A stretch of DNA of 64,000 nt. Origin: an uncultured Formosa sp. (GTDB taxonomy: Bacteria; Bacteroidota; Bacteroidia; Flavobacteriales; Flavobacteriaceae). Shown one piece after another: positions 63,475 through 64,000 of the stretch. Position numbers and translations under genes: made by a program. Position 1 is the stretch's first letter, and each line of letters opens with the position of its first letter. The DNA lies in assembly GCA_913052445.1 (NCBI GenBank), contig CAJXDP010000003.1:59744-123743 (forward strand). Reading direction: 5' to 3'. A model generated the notes under the pieces. The model had not been told where the DNA came from and ran no database searches. It saw only the letters and a list, made by a program, of their open reading frames with translations.

Positions 63475-64000
63475 ATGGCTGAAGAAAAAAACACAAATGT
63501 GGAAGAAGTTGCTGCAGAAACTACAGCAGTTGAAGTACCACAACCAAACGAAGCTCAAGAAAACCCTGAGCAATTCCTTAAAGATTTTAATTGGCATAAC
63601 TACGAAGAAGGCATCGACCCTGTCGATGATGAGAAACTTGTGGAGTTCGAGAAATTAGTGGCTGGCAATTTTGTTGATACTCTTGATGATCAAGTTGTTG
63701 ATGGAGTTGTTATTCATATTTCTGATCGTGATGCTATTATAGATATTAATGCAAAATCTGAAGGAGTTATCTCATTAAATGAGTTTCGCTATAATCCTAA
63801 TTTAGCAGTTGGTGACAAAGTTGAAGTATTAATAGATGTTCGTGAGGACGCTACGGGACAGTTGATATTATCACACCGTAAAGCAAGAGTTATAAAAGCA
63901 TGGGATCGTGTGATCGCTGCTAATGAAACTGGAGAAATTGTAAATGGTTTTGTTAAATGTCGTACTAAAGGTGGTATGATTGTCGATGTATTTGGTATTG
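63475..64000 (+). CDS. rpsA: 30S ribosomal protein S1, N-terminal part
   Basis: Open to the window end. Acidic N terminus (MAEEKNTNVEEVAAET), then a first S1 motif with VVDGVVIHISDRDAIIDI and EGVISLNEF, and the start of a second with NGFVKCRTKGGMIVDVFGI. S1 binds mRNA during initiation; in Bacteroidota, where Shine-Dalgarno sites are few, this role is of special interest. Only about 175 codons are visible. Confidence 0.96.
   Translation, partial: MAEEKNTNVEEVAAETTAVEVPQPNEAQENPEQFLKDFNWHNYEEGIDPVDDEKLVEFEKLVAGNFVDTLDDQVVDGVVIHISDRDAIIDINAKSEGVISLNEFRYNPNLAVGDKVEVLIDVREDATGQLILSHRKARVIKAWDRVIAANETGEIVNGFVKCRTKGGMIVDVFGI

Noticed and set aside
1-64000. CRISPR array, insertion sequences, prophage, toxin-antitoxin or other defence genes
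   Set aside because: I looked for repeats, transposases, integrases, capsid or toxin families on both strands and found none; the gene content is housekeeping or lineage core.

Overview
The window is ordinary chromosomal DNA of a member of the Bacteroidota, almost certainly family Flavobacteriaceae. Evidence: AT-rich sequence; promoters of the flavobacterial type (TTG, 17-21 nt, TAnnTTTG); few Shine-Dalgarno sites; a type IX secretion gene (porQ); a TonB-dependent receptor with a carboxypeptidase-like N-terminal domain; and small lineage-specific families (CAL67264, CCC-motif, DUF6048, DUF6452, DUF2752). Species cannot be read from the sequence. I see no insertion sequence, prophage, CRISPR array, integron or defence cluster. 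Coding density is very high: several convergent pairs overlap, three by interlocked stop codons, and no gene-free stretch exceeds about 300 bases. The longest space between proteins (29520-29947) holds a tRNA gene, its promoter and terminator, and the promoter region of an ABC exporter.

Layout. 1-6683: menaquinone cluster menD (5' end missing), cvfB-like, menB, menA, menC, a CPBP membrane protease, menE. 6670-11133: a biotin-dependent acyl-CoA carboxylase beta subunit on the minus strand, then pirin, a 60-residue membrane protein and ettA on the plus strand. 11313-14336: minus-strand operon of an RlmD-like methyltransferase, pterin dehydratase, DUF6452 and DUF6048. 14548-18147: rocD, an NTF2-like lipoprotein, NADP-type GAPDH. 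18300-21905: small membrane proteins, an Smr-domain protein, a Ca-binding-repeat lipoprotein, a cysteine desulfurase. 21902-26068: TonB receptor and M23 peptidase. 26230-29519: coiled-coil protein, zapA, a 6S-like RNA, rny, xerD. 29650-38842: tRNA-Ser, ABC exporter, polyphosphate-glucokinase-like kinase, membrane hydrolase, a methionine-gamma-lyase-like enzyme with a divergent Lrp regulator, lpd, DEAD-box helicase. 38934-44375: pabB, tilS, YheT-like hydrolase; opposing maf, kdsC, DUF2520. 44529-50813: ccsBA cytochrome c assembly, HAD phosphatase, two tiny membrane proteins, a cystathionine synthase/lyase, bshB1, tRNA-His. 50886-58849: M28 peptidase, porin, aroQ, second lpd, tandem msrB, M48 lipoprotein, UMF1 transporter. 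59010-64000: lon, porQ, cmk, start of rpsA.

Together the genes describe an aerobic heterotroph: menaquinone and c-type cytochromes for respiration, two dihydrolipoyl dehydrogenases for 2-oxoacid oxidation, bacillithiol and methionine sulfoxide repair for redox protection, and an envelope with TonB import, BBP2-type porin and T9SS export. The most interesting unexplained items are small: a rod-shaped 6S-like RNA between zapA and rny, a ZapB-sized coiled-coil gene before zapA, an RlmD paralogue without its iron-sulfur cysteines, an unannotated 35-codon membrane ORF, a possible rpsA leader, and a tRNA-His with a tandem U-U mismatch in its acceptor stem. I did not find a convincing large undescribed system.
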